Shown here: one piece after another, positions 11,591 through 23,250 of the stretch
How the letters are laid out: each line of letters starts with the position of its first letter
How positions within the stretch are numbered: position 1 is the first letter of the stretch
DNA from: Taudactylus pleione
Lineage: Eukaryota; Chordata; Amphibia; Anura; Myobatrachidae
Length of the DNA stretch: 64,000 nt
Assembly: GCA_031769625.1 (NCBI GenBank)
Contig: JAUIMM010000188.1
Location: 6,885,001 to 6,949,000 of the forward strand
Direction of reading: 5' to 3'
Notes under the pieces: generated by a model
Database searches by the model: none
What the model was told of the DNA's origin: nothing
The model's input: only the letters and a program-made list of their open reading frames with translations
Translations under genes and position numbers: made by a program

Positions 11591-11863
11591 CAGGGCTGTA
11601 ACTAGGGTGGTGCGAAGCAGGGCAGGGTGTGATGTCTGGGCCTGTCAGTTTACCGGCCTACAAGTGAGAATGATAATGGCTTCCTCTTTTTATCCCCAGC
11701 ATCTCCTGGCCTCCCCTATCTCTTCCCTGACCCTTCCCCATGAGGCCATGGCCCTTTTTCAGGTGCACTATCTAATGTCCCTAATTAAAAAATGGAGGCG
11801 GGGGGGGTGAGGTGCCAATGCGCTCTCTGACATAGACCACCAGAAATGAAAGTTATGGCTCTG
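11591..11863. mobile_element. hAT non-autonomous element with 8-bp TSD
   Basis: The termini are CAGGGCTGTAACTAG and AGTTATGGCTCTG, the same TIR type as 40985-41256. The flanks are CTTATTAG (11583-11590) and TTTATTAG (11864-11871), an 8-bp duplication with one change. Confidence 0.75.
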
Positions 11864-12143
11864 TTTATTAGTGCCCGTTTCCAAGCTTCAGGTATCTTCT
11901 ATTGTGTCCATAGACCTCGTACAGATGATGAGACCTGAAGGGGAAATGTATTCGGTTCCTGGTGGGTATTGCCTATAATAATGCCATTTAAAAGAAATAA
12001 AAGCCATTAATATAACAATCTGCATCTTTTGCAAAACTGAACCTACTGCATTTCCCCACCTGCTTAGTAGCCAATTCTACCCTATGTTGTGGGTAAGTTA
12101 TTATATTGCAGTAATAAAGTACCACCACTACTTAACAATCCAA

Positions 12144-12279
12144 GGGGTCTATGTACTAAGCCTTGGAGAGAAAGTACCAACCAATTGGCTCCTAACTGCC
12201 ATGTTGCAGGCTGTGTGAAAAAATTGCAGGAGCTGATTGGTTGGTCCTTTCTCTCTCCAAGACTTAGTACATAGACACC
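12144..12279. mobile_element. Palindromic MITE, GGGGTCTATGTACTAAG family
   Basis: The left end GGGGTCTATGTACTAAGCCT pairs with a right end containing CTTAGTACATAGAC. The inner arms ACCAACCAATTGGCTCC and GGAGCTGATTGGTTGG also pair. Related copies occur at 15303, 15451, 31121, 33353, 49729, 52620, 61471 and 63583. Confidence 0.75.
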
Positions 12280-12702
12280 TGAAAGTTCCCTCCTCTGTAT
12301 CTTCGTTATAGTATATTTTGCGCTATTGGCGACAGATACTTCCTTGTTAGCTCCTGTGCAGCTGTGGCCAGGGAATGTATGTAGCAATCTTACCCATTGA
12401 AGGATCTAGCGAAGTGTCTCTTCGGGCACTGGATTCTGTATTACAGGCAAGGTAAAGCCACACTGACTTTTTAGTTTTTGCTGCTTGTTGAATCGATGTC
12501 TGCACAGGTCTAAGGGTACAGCGTTGCACTGCTGAGACAAGAGCAGGTTGGAGATGGTGGTAACACTTTTGAACAAAGTGCATGAACTGCAGTTATACAC
12601 CCGCTCTGGTCGAAACTGTTTTTTTTTTTTTTTTTTTTTCTTTCCTGTATCTGTCTTATAGCTATATCATAGGCTTTAAATATGGATCCTGACCATTCCA
12701 TA
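12280..12702. other. Intron 1, poly-T tract only
   Basis: A run of about 21 T lies at 12619-12639. Nothing else is recognised. Confidence 0.5.
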
Positions 12703-12899
12703 TGTCTCCCAAATCCAGTATCCGGGACACTCTAGCAGTGCATGTTTTCCAGGTCTCCTCACAGAATCGCTAGTGAAATGATCAGTGCCACCTGTGGGTC
12801 ACTTAAAATTTGTCAGTAATGAATGTACCTTTGCTGTTACAAGGAGATATGGAAAACCTGTACTGTAAGGTTCCCTGAAGGCTGGATTTGGGGAAACAA
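12703..12899. mobile_element. Second copy of the CAGATTCTCAAACT-type hAT-like MITE
   Basis: It shares GTGCATGTTTTCCAGGTCTC and the ATGGAAAACCTG arm with 8255-8457. It ends TGGATTTGGGGAAACA. A reversed fragment TTTCCCCAACAGCCTTCAGG follows at 13030-13049. Confidence 0.65.
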
Positions 12900-13540
12900 T
12901 TGGTATGTACAATTGTGTCCTCCTGTGTATAGGCCCACAAGTCTTGTTCTTGAGGCTATACTGCACCTTTTAAGCAGAGGGGCAGAGCTGTGACCTCTTA
13001 CTATGCAGACCAAACTGTACTGTTAGTTGTTTCCCCAACAGCCTTCAGGAAACCCCGTCATATACAATTGTACTTCTGTGTATAGATCCTTTAGTCTTAA
13101 AGTAAACTACATAAGCCCAGGTACTTCTCGCGTCCTATTAGCAATCATGGAACAAGTCGTGTGTGTTTATTTATTTTTTCTTATTTACATTGGGGAACTC
13201 TTCTATCCTTTAGACCTTATCAACCTAATTGTAATATTTATTTATTTTTCTGATTTTTCATGAGCACAAAGCAGCATGGGGGAGGACAGGAAACCACAGC
13301 CCGAGCTGCATATAGGAGGGTTTGAAGCCCAAAACAGCACAGAGTAGAGAAGCGAGACCTGTCATGCAGCTGCATAGAAAGTGGGGGCAGGGCACCCTTA
13401 CAGGGCATGGAGTTCCTACGTCCAGCGTGATCCCAGACACTTTTGTCCATTAAACTGTGACTAATCAGTATGCAGTGATGGATTTAAATGGATAATTTAA
13501 GGAACCACTGCATACAGTACACACAACTCTGGTGACTTCC
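12900..13540. other. Intron 1, mostly unclassified
   Basis: This holds the small reversed MITE fragment at about 13029-13060 and T-rich sequence. No gene is recognised. Confidence 0.4.
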
Positions 13541-13872
13541 AGTAGGGATGGCAATCGACCCTCGATGATTCATAATAATAATTGATGGCTTATGGCCGAT
13601 GGCGAATGCTTCTGCCATTGATGTGGGAAAACCTGGTGGTTTCCCTCCATCGATGTCTAAACATAACCACATGTGTTTTTTTTGTTTGTTTTTTACAGTG
13701 TGACTGGACAGAGCATAGATCCACCCCTGGCACCTGGGAAGCCCTGCCCCAGGTTCTGATTGGCCCATGGGCAAGTCTGTCAAAAAACAGGGATGACCAC
13801 CAGTTGGTGAAACAATCGATGGTCATCTATTGCATGGCTTCTTGCTATTTTACCATCGATGGCCATCTCTAG
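13541..13872. mobile_element. Palindromic MITE with TAGGGATGGCAATCGA end
   Basis: The left TAGGGATGGCAATCGA and right CATCGATGGCCATCTCTA are imperfect inverted repeats. The interior includes further CATCGATG boxes. Flanking duplications are not convincing, so the class (probably hAT) is uncertain. Confidence 0.55.
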
Positions 13873-14845
13873 TTCCCAGCTTACTCTCTGTAATGGTCAT
13901 GTGACAACTCTGTTCACCTACTTCCTGTGTTCGCCCCCTGATGTTATAGTATGTCACAGCCCGTCTGATGGAGTTCTCCATAGCTTTAGAGCCTTTAATG
14001 TTCAGTTCTGTTTAGATATGTGGTAGATCTACTATAACCTGCTGATCATCGACAGTAAATGCTAAACAAGCCGGACTTGGCATTGATTTCTATTGGTACC
14101 TGTAGAACAATCGGTCAAACCAGATTGCCAGAGTGCCGCTTTGCCAGCGAGTTTACACTTGTAATGCCAATCTGATATCCCCTGAGTGACTGGCTAACAA
14201 TTTCCCTATGCTGGTGTCTGCGTTCTGGGATTGTCATAGTTGCTGTTAATCTCATGTTCCCATCCTTTATCATGTCAAAACTGAGCATTACCTGACAAAG
14301 ACCCTTTAATTATATTGTGGTGATTGGGCACAAAGTAACCTGGATTACAATGAGAATCTGCATGTGGGTAACTAGCCGGGAGCAGAAGCTTTTCATAAAA
14401 GCAGACACCGTCCCCTGAGTCACATGGTCCTCCAGAAGTCACGTCTGGGGTCCTCCTGAAATACCAGAGTACAGCTTTTTGTAACTTGCTGAACTGAATT
14501 AGGTTGCAGTCGCCATAGAGGTCGGTGGGATGAGGTACTGCAGGTGAAAACGGTGACTCTCTACGCTTTTACCTCTTGGTATACTGGGGGGGAAGCTGAC
14601 ATAAGCAATGACTGCCTACACTGAAAAGGCCTTAAGTACATAATCTGCCTCGGTACTGGGGTTTGTTCAAAGACCCGGACTCTTCATCTTGTAAAAGCAA
14701 CATATTTGTCGCTATAACGTGTTGCATATGGTTCTGAAAAATGCGATGCCGGCTACGTTACTATATCTTAGCATTGTTGCTGCATCCGAGAACAAATGAC
14801 TTACAGATGTGCCCACATACATCTATCCTCCATGCACTACAAGTT
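13873..14845. other. Intron 1, no recognised feature
   Basis: Nearly 1 kb with no recognised coding or repeat structure. Confidence 0.4.
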
Positions 14846-15085
14846 GCGCCACACAGCGCAGAAGCTCAGTGTGACTCTAGCGCTGAGCGTCTTCGTGCGT
14901 ATTTTTACTTTCATATGCGTCTTATTCGCACAACAACGCGAATAGCTAACACAAGTGGCTACTGCTGATTAAAATCATATGCAGCGTGTGCAGCTGCGGA
15001 AGCGGCTTGTGCTATCTATTCACATCTTTGTGCGAATAAGACGCATTTGAAGGTAAAAAGATGCTCAGCGCTACAGTTACGCCAT
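14846..15085. mobile_element. Long imperfect palindrome (MITE), intron 1
   Basis: Left segments TAGCGCTGAGCGTCTTCGTG and ATGCGTCTTATTCGCACAA are mirrored by TGTGCGAATAAGACGCAT and GATGCTCAGCGCTA on the right. The outermost ends are not clear. Confidence 0.65.
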
Positions 15086-15302
15086 GGCGCGACTAGAAAG
15101 ACTGGTTATCTCCCCGGTAGGCCAGATGTATGTGGACCAATCTGTATTGCGTACAGCTATAAATCAGGCCCTGTGTGTAGTAACAACACTATATAATTAC
15201 TTTGACAGCGTTGGTGGCTGTTTTAATAGTTGCCAAAACTTCAGTATAATTTCCAGGGAGACTGCTGCTAGGTCTGTGCAGTGGATGCATTTTATGGGAC
15301 AC

Positions 15303-15450
15303 TGAAGGAGATTTATCAAAGCTTGAGAGAGTGGAGAGATAAAGTACCAACCAATCTGCTCCTAACTGGTGTTTTTTTTTTTTTTTTTTCAAACACAGCC
15401 TGTACAATGACTATTAGGAGTGGTTTGGTTAGTACTTGATCTCTCTCCAA
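15303..15450. mobile_element. Palindromic MITE truncated by the next element
   Basis: It begins GAAGGAGATTTATCAAAGCT, has AAAGTACCAACCAATCTGC and a 20-T run. It stops at TCTCTCTCCAA, where the element at 15451 starts. The expected right end (a TTTGATAAATCTCC-like sequence) is missing. Confidence 0.65.
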
Positions 15451-15610
15451 GGGGTCTATTTACTAAGCAGTTTTAGGAGAAGTGATAAGGTGCCAGCCAA
15501 TCAGCTCCCAACTGTCATTTTTCAAACAGTCTGAGATGGCAGTTAGGAGCTGATTGGCTGGCACCTATTCAATTTTCACTTCTCCTAACACTGCTTAGTA
15601 AATAGACCCC
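15451..15610. mobile_element. Palindromic MITE with a 20-bp perfect TIR
   Basis: GGGGTCTATTTACTAAGCAG at the left is exactly repeated in inverse at 15591-15610. The inner arms GCCAGCCAATCAGCTCC and GGAGCTGATTGGCTGGC are also exact. It ends only 161 bp upstream of exon 2. Confidence 0.85.
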
Positions 15611-15771
15611 CATGGTGAAAAATTCCACCGCTTAACTGCCCAACAAATGTCCTGTAACATCTCCTACGTTTCTTCATCTAGTCGCCATCACCTCTGGGTG
15701 TATCCTGAAAACCTGTCTTCACTTCATGTCCCTGAATGTACTAACGTTGATTTAATCCTCTTGTTTTTCAG

Positions 15772-15963
15772 GCAGCAGCGGCTGGACTGGGTTATGTCGG
15801 GATTAAGGTTATTGTCACCTACAAGCAGTATGAGAGCGTTCTGGGAAATGCATACGTCATGCTCCCTGCTATAATCGTGCTGTGCGTAGCCGTGGTCCTG
15901 TTAATTATTGGGCTGCTCGGATGTTTCTCTACTATCCAGGAATCCTGCTGCGGCCTGGGATGT
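15772..15963 (+). CDS. Tetraspanin exon 2 (residues 21-84)
   Basis: 192 bp, phase 0 at both ends; acceptor TTTTTCAG and donor GTGAGT. It encodes the end of TM1, the small extracellular loop, TM2 and the conserved inner loop CFSTIQESCCGL, which matches the tetraspanin pattern C-x-ATI-x-ES-x-CGL. Confidence 0.93.
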
Positions 15964-16091
15964 GTGAGTACCGTTATATCTCTACAGGGGAGGTGTATCA
16001 AGCCTAGGAGAGAGAGGAAGTGGAGGAGTTGCCCAAAGCCGCCAATCAGCTGCTGTCATTTATCTAGCCCAGTCTGATACAACAGTAATTC

Positions 16092-16560
16092 TAGGCACAC
16101 ACTAGGCTGTCCTATCTAATGATTTGTAAGTGTGTGTATATGTGTCTGTGCGCAATTGGTGCTGACGTCATAACTGGGCGGGCATTTAAATTTGCCCATC
16201 CAGTTGAGCTGTCAATCACCGCTGGGCCCATGCAGCATGTGTACGGGGATCGATATATCTGTGAACGACTTAGGGTGCATACACACCGTGACTGTATCGG
16301 CACGACAAATCGTGCGTATGCACTATTGCTTGCCCTATGCGTTATTGTGATTGGCTGTGCAGCACAGTCAATCACACAATATCGCATGTGGCGCCATACA
16401 TATTCATGAAGGACTGAACAAGTAATCGTTCAGTCGCTCATTAAATTGTGCAGTGTGTACCGGCAATCATGCGATATCCAGGGTGAAGGCATATCGCCCT
16501 GAACATCGGCATGATTGCCTGTCGTTCAGGTGTGTACCCACCCTAAGTTCACAAACATCT
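16092..16560. mobile_element. Nested Harbinger-like MITEs, intron 2
   Basis: The outer element carries GGGCGGGCATTTAAATTTGC next to TGACGTCA, an interior shared with 30288-30620 and 52042-52335. The inner one starts TTAGGGTGCATACACAC at 16271 and ends GTGTGTACCCACCCTAA near 16546. Confidence 0.65.
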
Positions 16561-17890
16561 GCTGTACACACCAGCAAATGCACCATAGAGTTCACCCATT
16601 CAATGGAACAGGCAATATATCAGTGTGTAACCTACTTAAGAAGCTGGTTGCTATGGGTAACTTCCATTTTCTCTTCATTCACCCATGAGACATGTAATTG
16701 CTCTATCAGTGCATGCTGTACCGGTGTACAATTGGACAGCTCTGCTGGCATGGTTACTGTGGTGCTGCCATCCCCTTCACATCCACCCAGTACATCAGTG
16801 TGGGAGGGGCAAAGTGCTGATTGGTATGTGACCGGATGACCTTGCTTCGCCAGGCGATCACAGATTTGACACTGATAGATTTTTCGGGGATGAGTTATCA
16901 CACACTACTCTAAGCGGGCTTACTCCACCAAACCTAGGGATTCGCCGTCACTAACTGCCTGTTACCCACCCACCACACAGTGGGGAAAAGTCAGTAACTC
17001 TCTCCTACACAGGCACCTGGAACCGCACATGCCACACGGACGGGCTCCTACCTGTAAACCACCACCTTCTGGTTATCTGTAGACACTGCTCAAACACTTA
17101 CTAGATAGTGTCGGCTAATTCCTACTGATGCCTCACTATGGACCAGTCTGCAGTGGGTAGCTGGCAGAGGGAGAGACTGGGCTCAATCCAGAACAGCCGG
17201 AGAACGGAGTATCATTTAGTACTGGTAGTCACAGGATGCAAGTGGGTTCAGCTTTCTTTAGCCAATGTGTTTATTGCTAAAGTCTTTAAAAAGACTAGTC
17301 CCCTTGCTTGGGTCAATTACAGCATACAAGAGGTCTTCAGAAGTACAGTCCTCTAATAATCAGAGGATCCGCTTTTACAGAGCCACATCATCCCTTTTAT
17401 ATAGTAAGAACACATTACAGCTGGTTGTATTCCTGTCCCTAGATATCTCAGGCCCATGGTGCAGCAGCCCTCCTGTTACCATCTACTTATAGTCCTTAAT
17501 GAGCCTCTGCCCATGTGCAGAAGCTCATTCTGATTGTGACGCCCCAGCGCTAACCGCTGTCAGGTGCCCCTCACTGTTTTGCTACTGCCCTCACTGTTTC
17601 CTGCTGCCAGGCCCAATCAGAGCTCACCTGACAGAATCTCTGCCCAGCTGGCAGCAGGTGCCCAGGCAGTGCCTGCACCAAGCTTCCACCGATCTTGGGC
17701 ATGCTTGGATGCTCCTAGGCATTTGGTTAGTTTGTCTCTGCCTAGGGCTGGCTCTGGGTAGAAGTCTCCTATTCAATCAGGCTTTTACCTTGGAAGCCAT
17801 CCTGTAACCTATGATCTGTAACTTTTGCCTTGTGCCCTTTTGTATTTAATTACAACTGAAATGTTCCCTGTCTGTTCTATCTTCATCCAG
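16561..17890. other. Intron 2 remainder with a shared repeat at about 17130-17480
   Basis: TCTTTAAAAAGACTAGTCCC, CACATCATCCCTTTTATATAG and neighbouring words recur at 42231-42390. This marks an unclassified dispersed repeat, with no coding potential seen. Confidence 0.5.
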
Positions 17891-17965
17891 TTCATGTTCC
17901 TGATATCCGTTATATTTGCTGCTGGAGTGATTGCCCTCATTTTAGGACTTGTATACAAAGACAAG
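17891..17965 (+). CDS. Tetraspanin exon 3 (residues 85-109)
   Basis: 75 bp, phase 0 at both ends; acceptor TCATCCAG and donor GTGAGC. It encodes TM3. The Glu that most relatives carry in FAAEV-like positions is Gly96 here (codon GGA), which would need only GAA-to-GGA. Confidence 0.92.
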
Positions 17966-19356
17966 GTGAGCTCGCTCAAAATGAGAACCTGTTATGAAAT
18001 TATAAATGTTAAAACTGGAAATTAAACTCCCTTCTCAAATTGAGTTATGTATTTAAATTTTTAAGTGGTTACCCCCCCTTAAGACTTCCCTGCGGAAGAT
18101 CCCGGGTGGTAGTATAGATCCCCCTACAGTATTTGTACCTAGAAGTGACATGGAGCGAGGGCGGAAGTGCGCTTCCATTCCTAGAACGGCCACCAAAAGA
18201 TTTGTCCCCTCGCTGACTCTCTACGTTTCGGGCACGGTGGCTCTTAGCTTGACACAAGATTATATTCCTCCTGTGTCCACGTGGATAGTAGGGAATGACG
18301 TTGAATAGTAACTGATGACGTTGGGTTACATTTACGGAAGGGGATCTATCCACTACCGATCCCAGATGGAAGGCCTAAGTGACTGCCGTGTAAAGGAAAG
18401 GAAGGTTTTTTTTTGTTTGTTTTTTTTGTTTTGCAATCTGATCAAACAAGATTAACACGTGAGGGAGAATATTCCTGAATTTGGGCTTCTCCTGGAAATT
18501 GGAAGGACCAGCATGTACACTGCATCTGTGCAGACTTCTATGTCCCAGTTACCCTGAAGCCATAAAAAAGCAGTTTGTTAGAAGGATTAAGATCTATGCA
18601 GGTTAACGTTGAAACTTGGCAACTGAAAGGGAAAATGGCAGATGGGGGTGGAGCAGTACCTTGCTGGGTCATATCAGAGTTTAGATGGGGGCCTGATGAT
18701 TTGAAAAGTAGACCCCTTAAATCTGCCTCATCCTGACCTTGGAACATAAATGGCAGCCAAGTAGGGTTGTAAACCTGCGCACACAATATAATAGTTACCA
18801 TTTTTTTCTTACATTTTTTTTTTAGTTGTAACTAGCAAAACAAAGTAACTATTGCAAGCTGGAGAAACAAACTGCTAGAAAGAAAATATTACTTCAAAAG
18901 CAATGGTTTGTTTGTACAGACCAAGCAGGTCTGTCCAGTATCTCGCTAGTTTCATGCTCGATAGCTTTTTATTTTTTTTTGCCTGAGGCTCCTCTTAATG
19001 ACCGTGCAGACCAAAATATTCATGGTCTGTAAATAGATGTAGGTATACTGGTTACCTACCTTGTCTGAAGGTGGCCATACAGTGCAATTATTGGCCCAAT
19101 CATCATACCAAGTATCTACAGATAATTGCACAGCATATAGCCACAAAGCCCCGTTATCTGTCTGGCATTACTGATGTGATAACTTGTGCTCTGATGTACT
19201 CTGACAGACTAATTATCTATCAGACAGTGTCAGCTAATTGGTCTGATGGTGAATTATCTCAGATAAAGCAAATGCAAAGTAAAATATTGAAATTATGTGT
19301 TTTTTTGGTAAACTTTTGCCGTTCTGTCCCTTGCATTAATCCTCCTTCTGTTATAG
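17966..19356. other. Intron 3, unclassified repeats
   Basis: A segment at 18062-18355 looks repeat-like (GC-rich, with a TTTCGGGCACGGTGGC motif) but has no borders I can define. T-rich tracts lie at 18404-18434. A MITE-like left end AGGTGGCCATACAGTGCAAT is at 19069. Confidence 0.4.
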
Positions 19357-19452
19357 ATCAGTCCAGAGCTCCAGAAAAATATGGACGACTTGTTCAAGAA
19401 GTACGATGGAAAGAATGTAGATAGTTCTGGTGTTGACTTCATCCAAGAAGAG
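19357..19452 (+). CDS. Tetraspanin exon 4 (residues 110-141)
   Basis: 96 bp, phase 0 at both ends; acceptor CTGTTATAG and donor GTATTT. It encodes the first helix of the large extracellular loop, charged and ending FIQEE just before the CCG exon. Confidence 0.92.
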
Positions 19453-20257
19453 GTATTTACGTGAATGTGACGGGGTATAGTACCTGTCATAGCTCTTTAA
19501 ATGGATGCTGCACTTTTGTGCTGTACTTCTAAAGTAGGTTAAGACTGTCTGTATTTAAAAAAAAAAAAAAAGATTCTTTGCCCTGTGTAAAGCCACTCCT
19601 CCAGCCTATCGCCACAGACTATTCTAGCCTACTTCTTTTATATCCTCCCAAGAACGTTGCTGCCCCTGTAGCTTTTAGCTATAGGTTCTTAACCGTACCA
19701 GCTTTACAGCCCACATGCGGATATAAATGCCAACTTCTGCACTGGGTCAGCACTACCCTCCTCAGACAACTTAGTTTAGCTTCTATAAAGCCTAAATGTA
19801 AAGTTGTGTGAGGGTGGTGGGTTTTTTTTTTTTTTACCCCTGACTTGTGTTTGTATTCGTCCCCCTCCACAACATCACCACGGCAATGTTGCAGCCTTCT
19901 AAGCCCGTTGTCAATAAGGGACAATTTGGAGGGCTGGAATTCTGTGTAATGGCGGAACTTGCAGCCTTTTAGGTGGTTTAGTAGAGCCCAATAATCACTA
20001 ACAAAAGATGCCCGACCTATGGAGGTGACTTGTGCTCTCTCTGCATGCTGTGCAGGCCATGTGACCGCATCCTGCACTCTGGTGACAGTTCCAGCTATTT
20101 GTCAGTGTTACTCTACCTCCTGGTGCCCCTACCTAGTGTGTGGCTGCAGCCAGCCTGCTCACCCGCCTCTGGTTCCATCCCTGCTTGTGTCATGTAGATG
20201 TCGCTGTTCACCATACATGTCTGTTGTATAACTTGAGGTTTCCTCCTCCTCTTATAG
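19453..20257. other. Intron 4, no recognised feature
   Basis: It contains an A run (about 19557-19571) and a T run (about 19820-19834). No repeat family or gene is recognised. Confidence 0.5.
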
Positions 20258-20404
20258 CTGCAGTGCTGTGGAGTGAGTAACTACACCAGCTGGCTGCCCA
20301 CCGCCTGGGTGACAAAGAATGGCTCCCTGCCGATAAGCTGCTGTAAGAGGAATGTGACTGGCTGCCAGGGAAAACTGGATGCTCTAGACAAGATCAACCA
20401 GGAG
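20258..20404 (+). CDS. Tetraspanin exon 5 (residues 142-190), CCG domain
   Basis: 147 bp, phase 0 at both ends. It begins LQCCGVSNYTSW, the tetraspanin hallmark, then has SCC and a further Cys177. The three glycosylation sequons (NYT, NGS, NVT) all lie in this exon. Confidence 0.95.
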
Positions 20405-20646
20405 GTAGGAATATCAACATTTTAATAAGTGTCTGTAAATTGGCCCGTGTAGAATATCGCTGGGTTCGGATCATTCCGGAGTACTGTAGGTGGCTCTGCC
20501 GGGGAAACTGCTGTGTGGCTCTGGGACTGTGCATTGGATTTGATGGTTGTGTTATGTAGTCTGCTGCTTGCTTATTCTCCCAAGATTCAAATACATATTG
20601 TGCGACTGTTAATTCTGGGTCTAACTCCCCTCATTCCCGTTCTCAG

Positions 20647-20730
20647 GGCTGTGAAGCAAAGTTGGAGACTGTGATCCACCAAGTGCTCCGTTATTCCATG
20701 CTGGTCATACTGGGATTTGCAATCATTGAG
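20647..20730 (+). CDS. Tetraspanin exon 6 (residues 191-218)
   Basis: 84 bp, phase 0 at both ends. It starts GCEAKL, giving the last loop cysteine (Cys192), and enters TM4. It ends with the membrane-buried Glu218 typical of TM4. Confidence 0.93.
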
Positions 20731-21164
20731 GTATATGCAGTGTAAAATTGGGTATTGATCATTACATAACACATTTTTTTTTTTTTCCACGTGGCCGCTG
20801 AGGAATTTTTGGGCTGTGGCTGCCCACCATTGTCCACGCTCTTGCAAATAAAACTAGTAGCAGGTGCACTTTGTCCCTGCTCACAGCACTTTCTAAGCCG
20901 GACATAATTGGCGGCAGTGACTACACAGGTGAGACTGGACCCATTACTGTAGTGGTGCAACGACTTACAAAAACTGTGTATATTATACACACACACCTCT
21001 CTATCCCTGTGATACGTGATAACTCTTATTTACAGCTCCTGGGAGCTAGTGGAACAGGTACACCTTGGTCATATTAAGTGTGTGTTTATGAACTTTTAAA
21101 TGAGTGCATTTAACATGATGGCTGTTATTGAGCACTCGCTTACACTCTAATTTTAATTTTGCAG

Positions 21165-21233
21165 TTACTCGCCTTGATAAGCCTGTGCGTCATCTATTGC
21201 AGAAGTACAACAGAAGGATACCAGCTGCTCTAG
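21165..21233 (+). CDS. Tetraspanin exon 7 (residues 219-240 and stop)
   Basis: 69 bp including TAG; acceptor ATTTTGCAG. It completes TM4 and encodes a ten-residue cytoplasmic tail ending EGYQLL. The Tyr-based signal is at the extreme C-terminus, as in lysosomal tetraspanins. Confidence 0.93.
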   Translation, partial: LLALISLCVIYCRSTTEGYQLL

Positions 21234-21475
21234 GTCACATTCTGGAATATAAAACTGCAGGAACCTCTATTGCAGTGGCCTTTCTGATCACGTATGACGG
21301 ACCCATTGCAATGCATACTTATCTCTCTGGACTTGCTTATGTAAATAACTAGAATGTAGTTTAACTTTCTGAACTTATACTCAAAATTGTGAAATGGATG
21401 CGGCATTGGCGTGCAGTACGCACTATGTATTTTTAAAATATTGTGTTCGTCTCTGTGCATTTCAGTAACTTTTGG

Positions 21476-21481
21476 AATAAA
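21476..21481 (+). terminator. Poly(A) signal of the tetraspanin gene
   Basis: AATAAA lies 243 bp after the stop codon and is followed by a GT-rich tract (TGTATTTGTGTTTTT) about 20 bp downstream. The 3' UTR is therefore about 260 bp. Confidence 0.8.
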
Positions 21482-21734
21482 ACAATGTGTAATTTCTTGT
21501 ATTTGTGTTTTTCACTTTGTTGTTCAGCAGTAATACATTATGTGCCACAGCTGAGACTGGTCTGTAAATTAGTGTAAGCTTTAGGGGCTATTGTATAGTG
21601 ATATGTTGGCATATATTACCTGCTCTAAAGTATTGACCAGACTATTCTTGTGGCATCCATGCTGGGGGACACTGGCAATGATGTTTGGTAGAGGGGCTGG
21701 CTGAGGAGTTCAGGTACTAAAAGGTAAAGTGTTA

Positions 21735-23250
21735 GGCTCTGTCCCCTCTATCCCGTTCCACCTCACCAAACAATCATCCATTTTTCCGGTTTGCTGTAGG
21801 AGACCTACGTTTTCAATTCCAGGCTCTCCCATTCGATCTGTCAATGGCTCCGCAACAAAAGTCGTGACCCGTATGGTCTCCATACAGCGGTGCAGACGCG
21901 TTAGACGTTCTCTATTTGGACAACCTTCTCAAGGCTCCTTCAGAGATTGTACTCCATCTCCAGTTGGGGTTGGACATCCTGGAGATTCACAGCTGGATCA
22001 TAAATGATTCAAAGTTAAACCTCACATCTTCACAGGAGATCTATTCTTGGGCACTCAAAATCAGAAAACTGCCTGCCTTTCACAGAATCTGGATCTACAG
22101 TACTTGGTGATGTCTCTACCACAGCTTCCTTAGGTCTCTATACTTCGGTGTATGCAACTTCTGGGGAAGTTTCATGCTCTGATTCTATAATGGCAGATCG
22201 TGGACAGGACAGACAGCTATATCTGCAGTACCACCAGATCTGCCAGTGTCTTCTATGGTGACTGAACACCTGAACCTCTCAAAGGGATCCCCGTTTTAGC
22301 TGACAGGCTTGGGTGTGGTCACTCTGCATTTACATCTTCAGGGCATTTGGTCCGAAGCCGGATCCTACCTCCCTATCAACGTTCTAGAGTTGCAGGTGGT
22401 GCGGAACACCCTAATATGAGCTAAACCTTTCCTACAGGGTAGGCTGGTTTAGATAGTCTGACAATGTGACTGGCCTACATCTGAAAAACTGGGTGGGACC
22501 TGCAGTTGCCAGGCTCTAACAGAGGAGTCTCTCATTCTTTGTGAGGCAGAAGGGTGGGTCCCTGCCATCTGTTTATTCACATTCTGGGGGTGGACAACTG
22601 GGATGCGGACTTCCTCAGTCCCTGTCCATCCCAGGGAATGGCAACTGCACCAGGGAATGTCTCTGTGGATTGTGGGGGTTGCCAGTTGTGTATCATGGCC
22701 GCCATCTTAAACTCTTCCACCGTGTATGGAGCTCTCGATATCCACAGGCTCTATTTTGTGGACGCCATGACAGCACCTTGGTCCTTTCAGTTGGGATACC
22801 GGTTTCCACTACTATCCATGCTGTCCAGGATACTTCAACATGTTCAGCGGGATTGTCTCCCATTCATTCTTGTCGCTCTGGATTGACCTCGTCGACAATA
22901 GTACAATCTTCTGCAGAGCATGTTGGATGACTCCCCTTTTTTTTTTTTTTTTTTTTCTTTACAGTAGATCCTGTTGTAGAGGAAAACTGAAACAGGAGCC
23001 TTGTCCACACCTCTCGAGATTCAGAACCTGAAGGCTCGTGGGTTTTCCATGCCAGTGGTCCTGACCATGATTCAGACTGTCAAGCCTGTGACGTCTCGGT
23101 TTAACCATAGTCTGGAAACATTACATTTTCCGGGGGTGGGGGTGGTGGGCAAACAGTCTCTCTGTTGATGTCTTTAAGGTTACCACGCCTCTTCCTTACA
23201 TGCTGGTTTGTCGAAGACTTCACCAGTCTGTCCTTTTTCAGCGGGAGTTG
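21735..23250 (+). mobile_element. DIRS-like retrotransposon remnant
   Basis: Interrupted frames contain an FAVGDLRFQFQALPFDLSMAP stretch (cf. the DIRS reverse transcriptase FALPFGLSSAP region), then YLDNLLKAPSE (a changed YLDD active site) and NDSKLNLTSSQEI. Downstream come LPINVLELQVVRN, as in the RNase H part, and HILGVDNWDADFLS. Several stops and frameshifts make it inactive. The tyrosine recombinase and terminal repeats were not found. Confidence 0.75.

Larger units (their letters stand above)
9733..21500 (+). other. Whole tetraspanin gene, 7 coding exons, 240 residues
   Basis: Joining the seven exons gives an open frame of 240 codons. It has four membrane spans (about residues 11-31, 51-70, 85-106 and 206-229), a short first loop and a large second loop. 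The second loop has the CCG signature (144-146), SCC (168-170) and Cys177 and Cys192, making the six-cysteine pattern. Possible N-glycosylation sites are Asn149, Asn162 and Asn173. The family organises membrane microdomains and vesicle traffic. The C-terminus GYQLL fits a GYxx-hydrophobic lysosomal sorting signal like that of CD63. Overall it resembles the TSPAN3/TSPAN36 group; which of the two is not settled. The polar residues usual in TM1 (Asn) and TM3 (Glu) are Ser16 and Gly96 here. All introns start GT and end AG. Confidence 0.9.
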
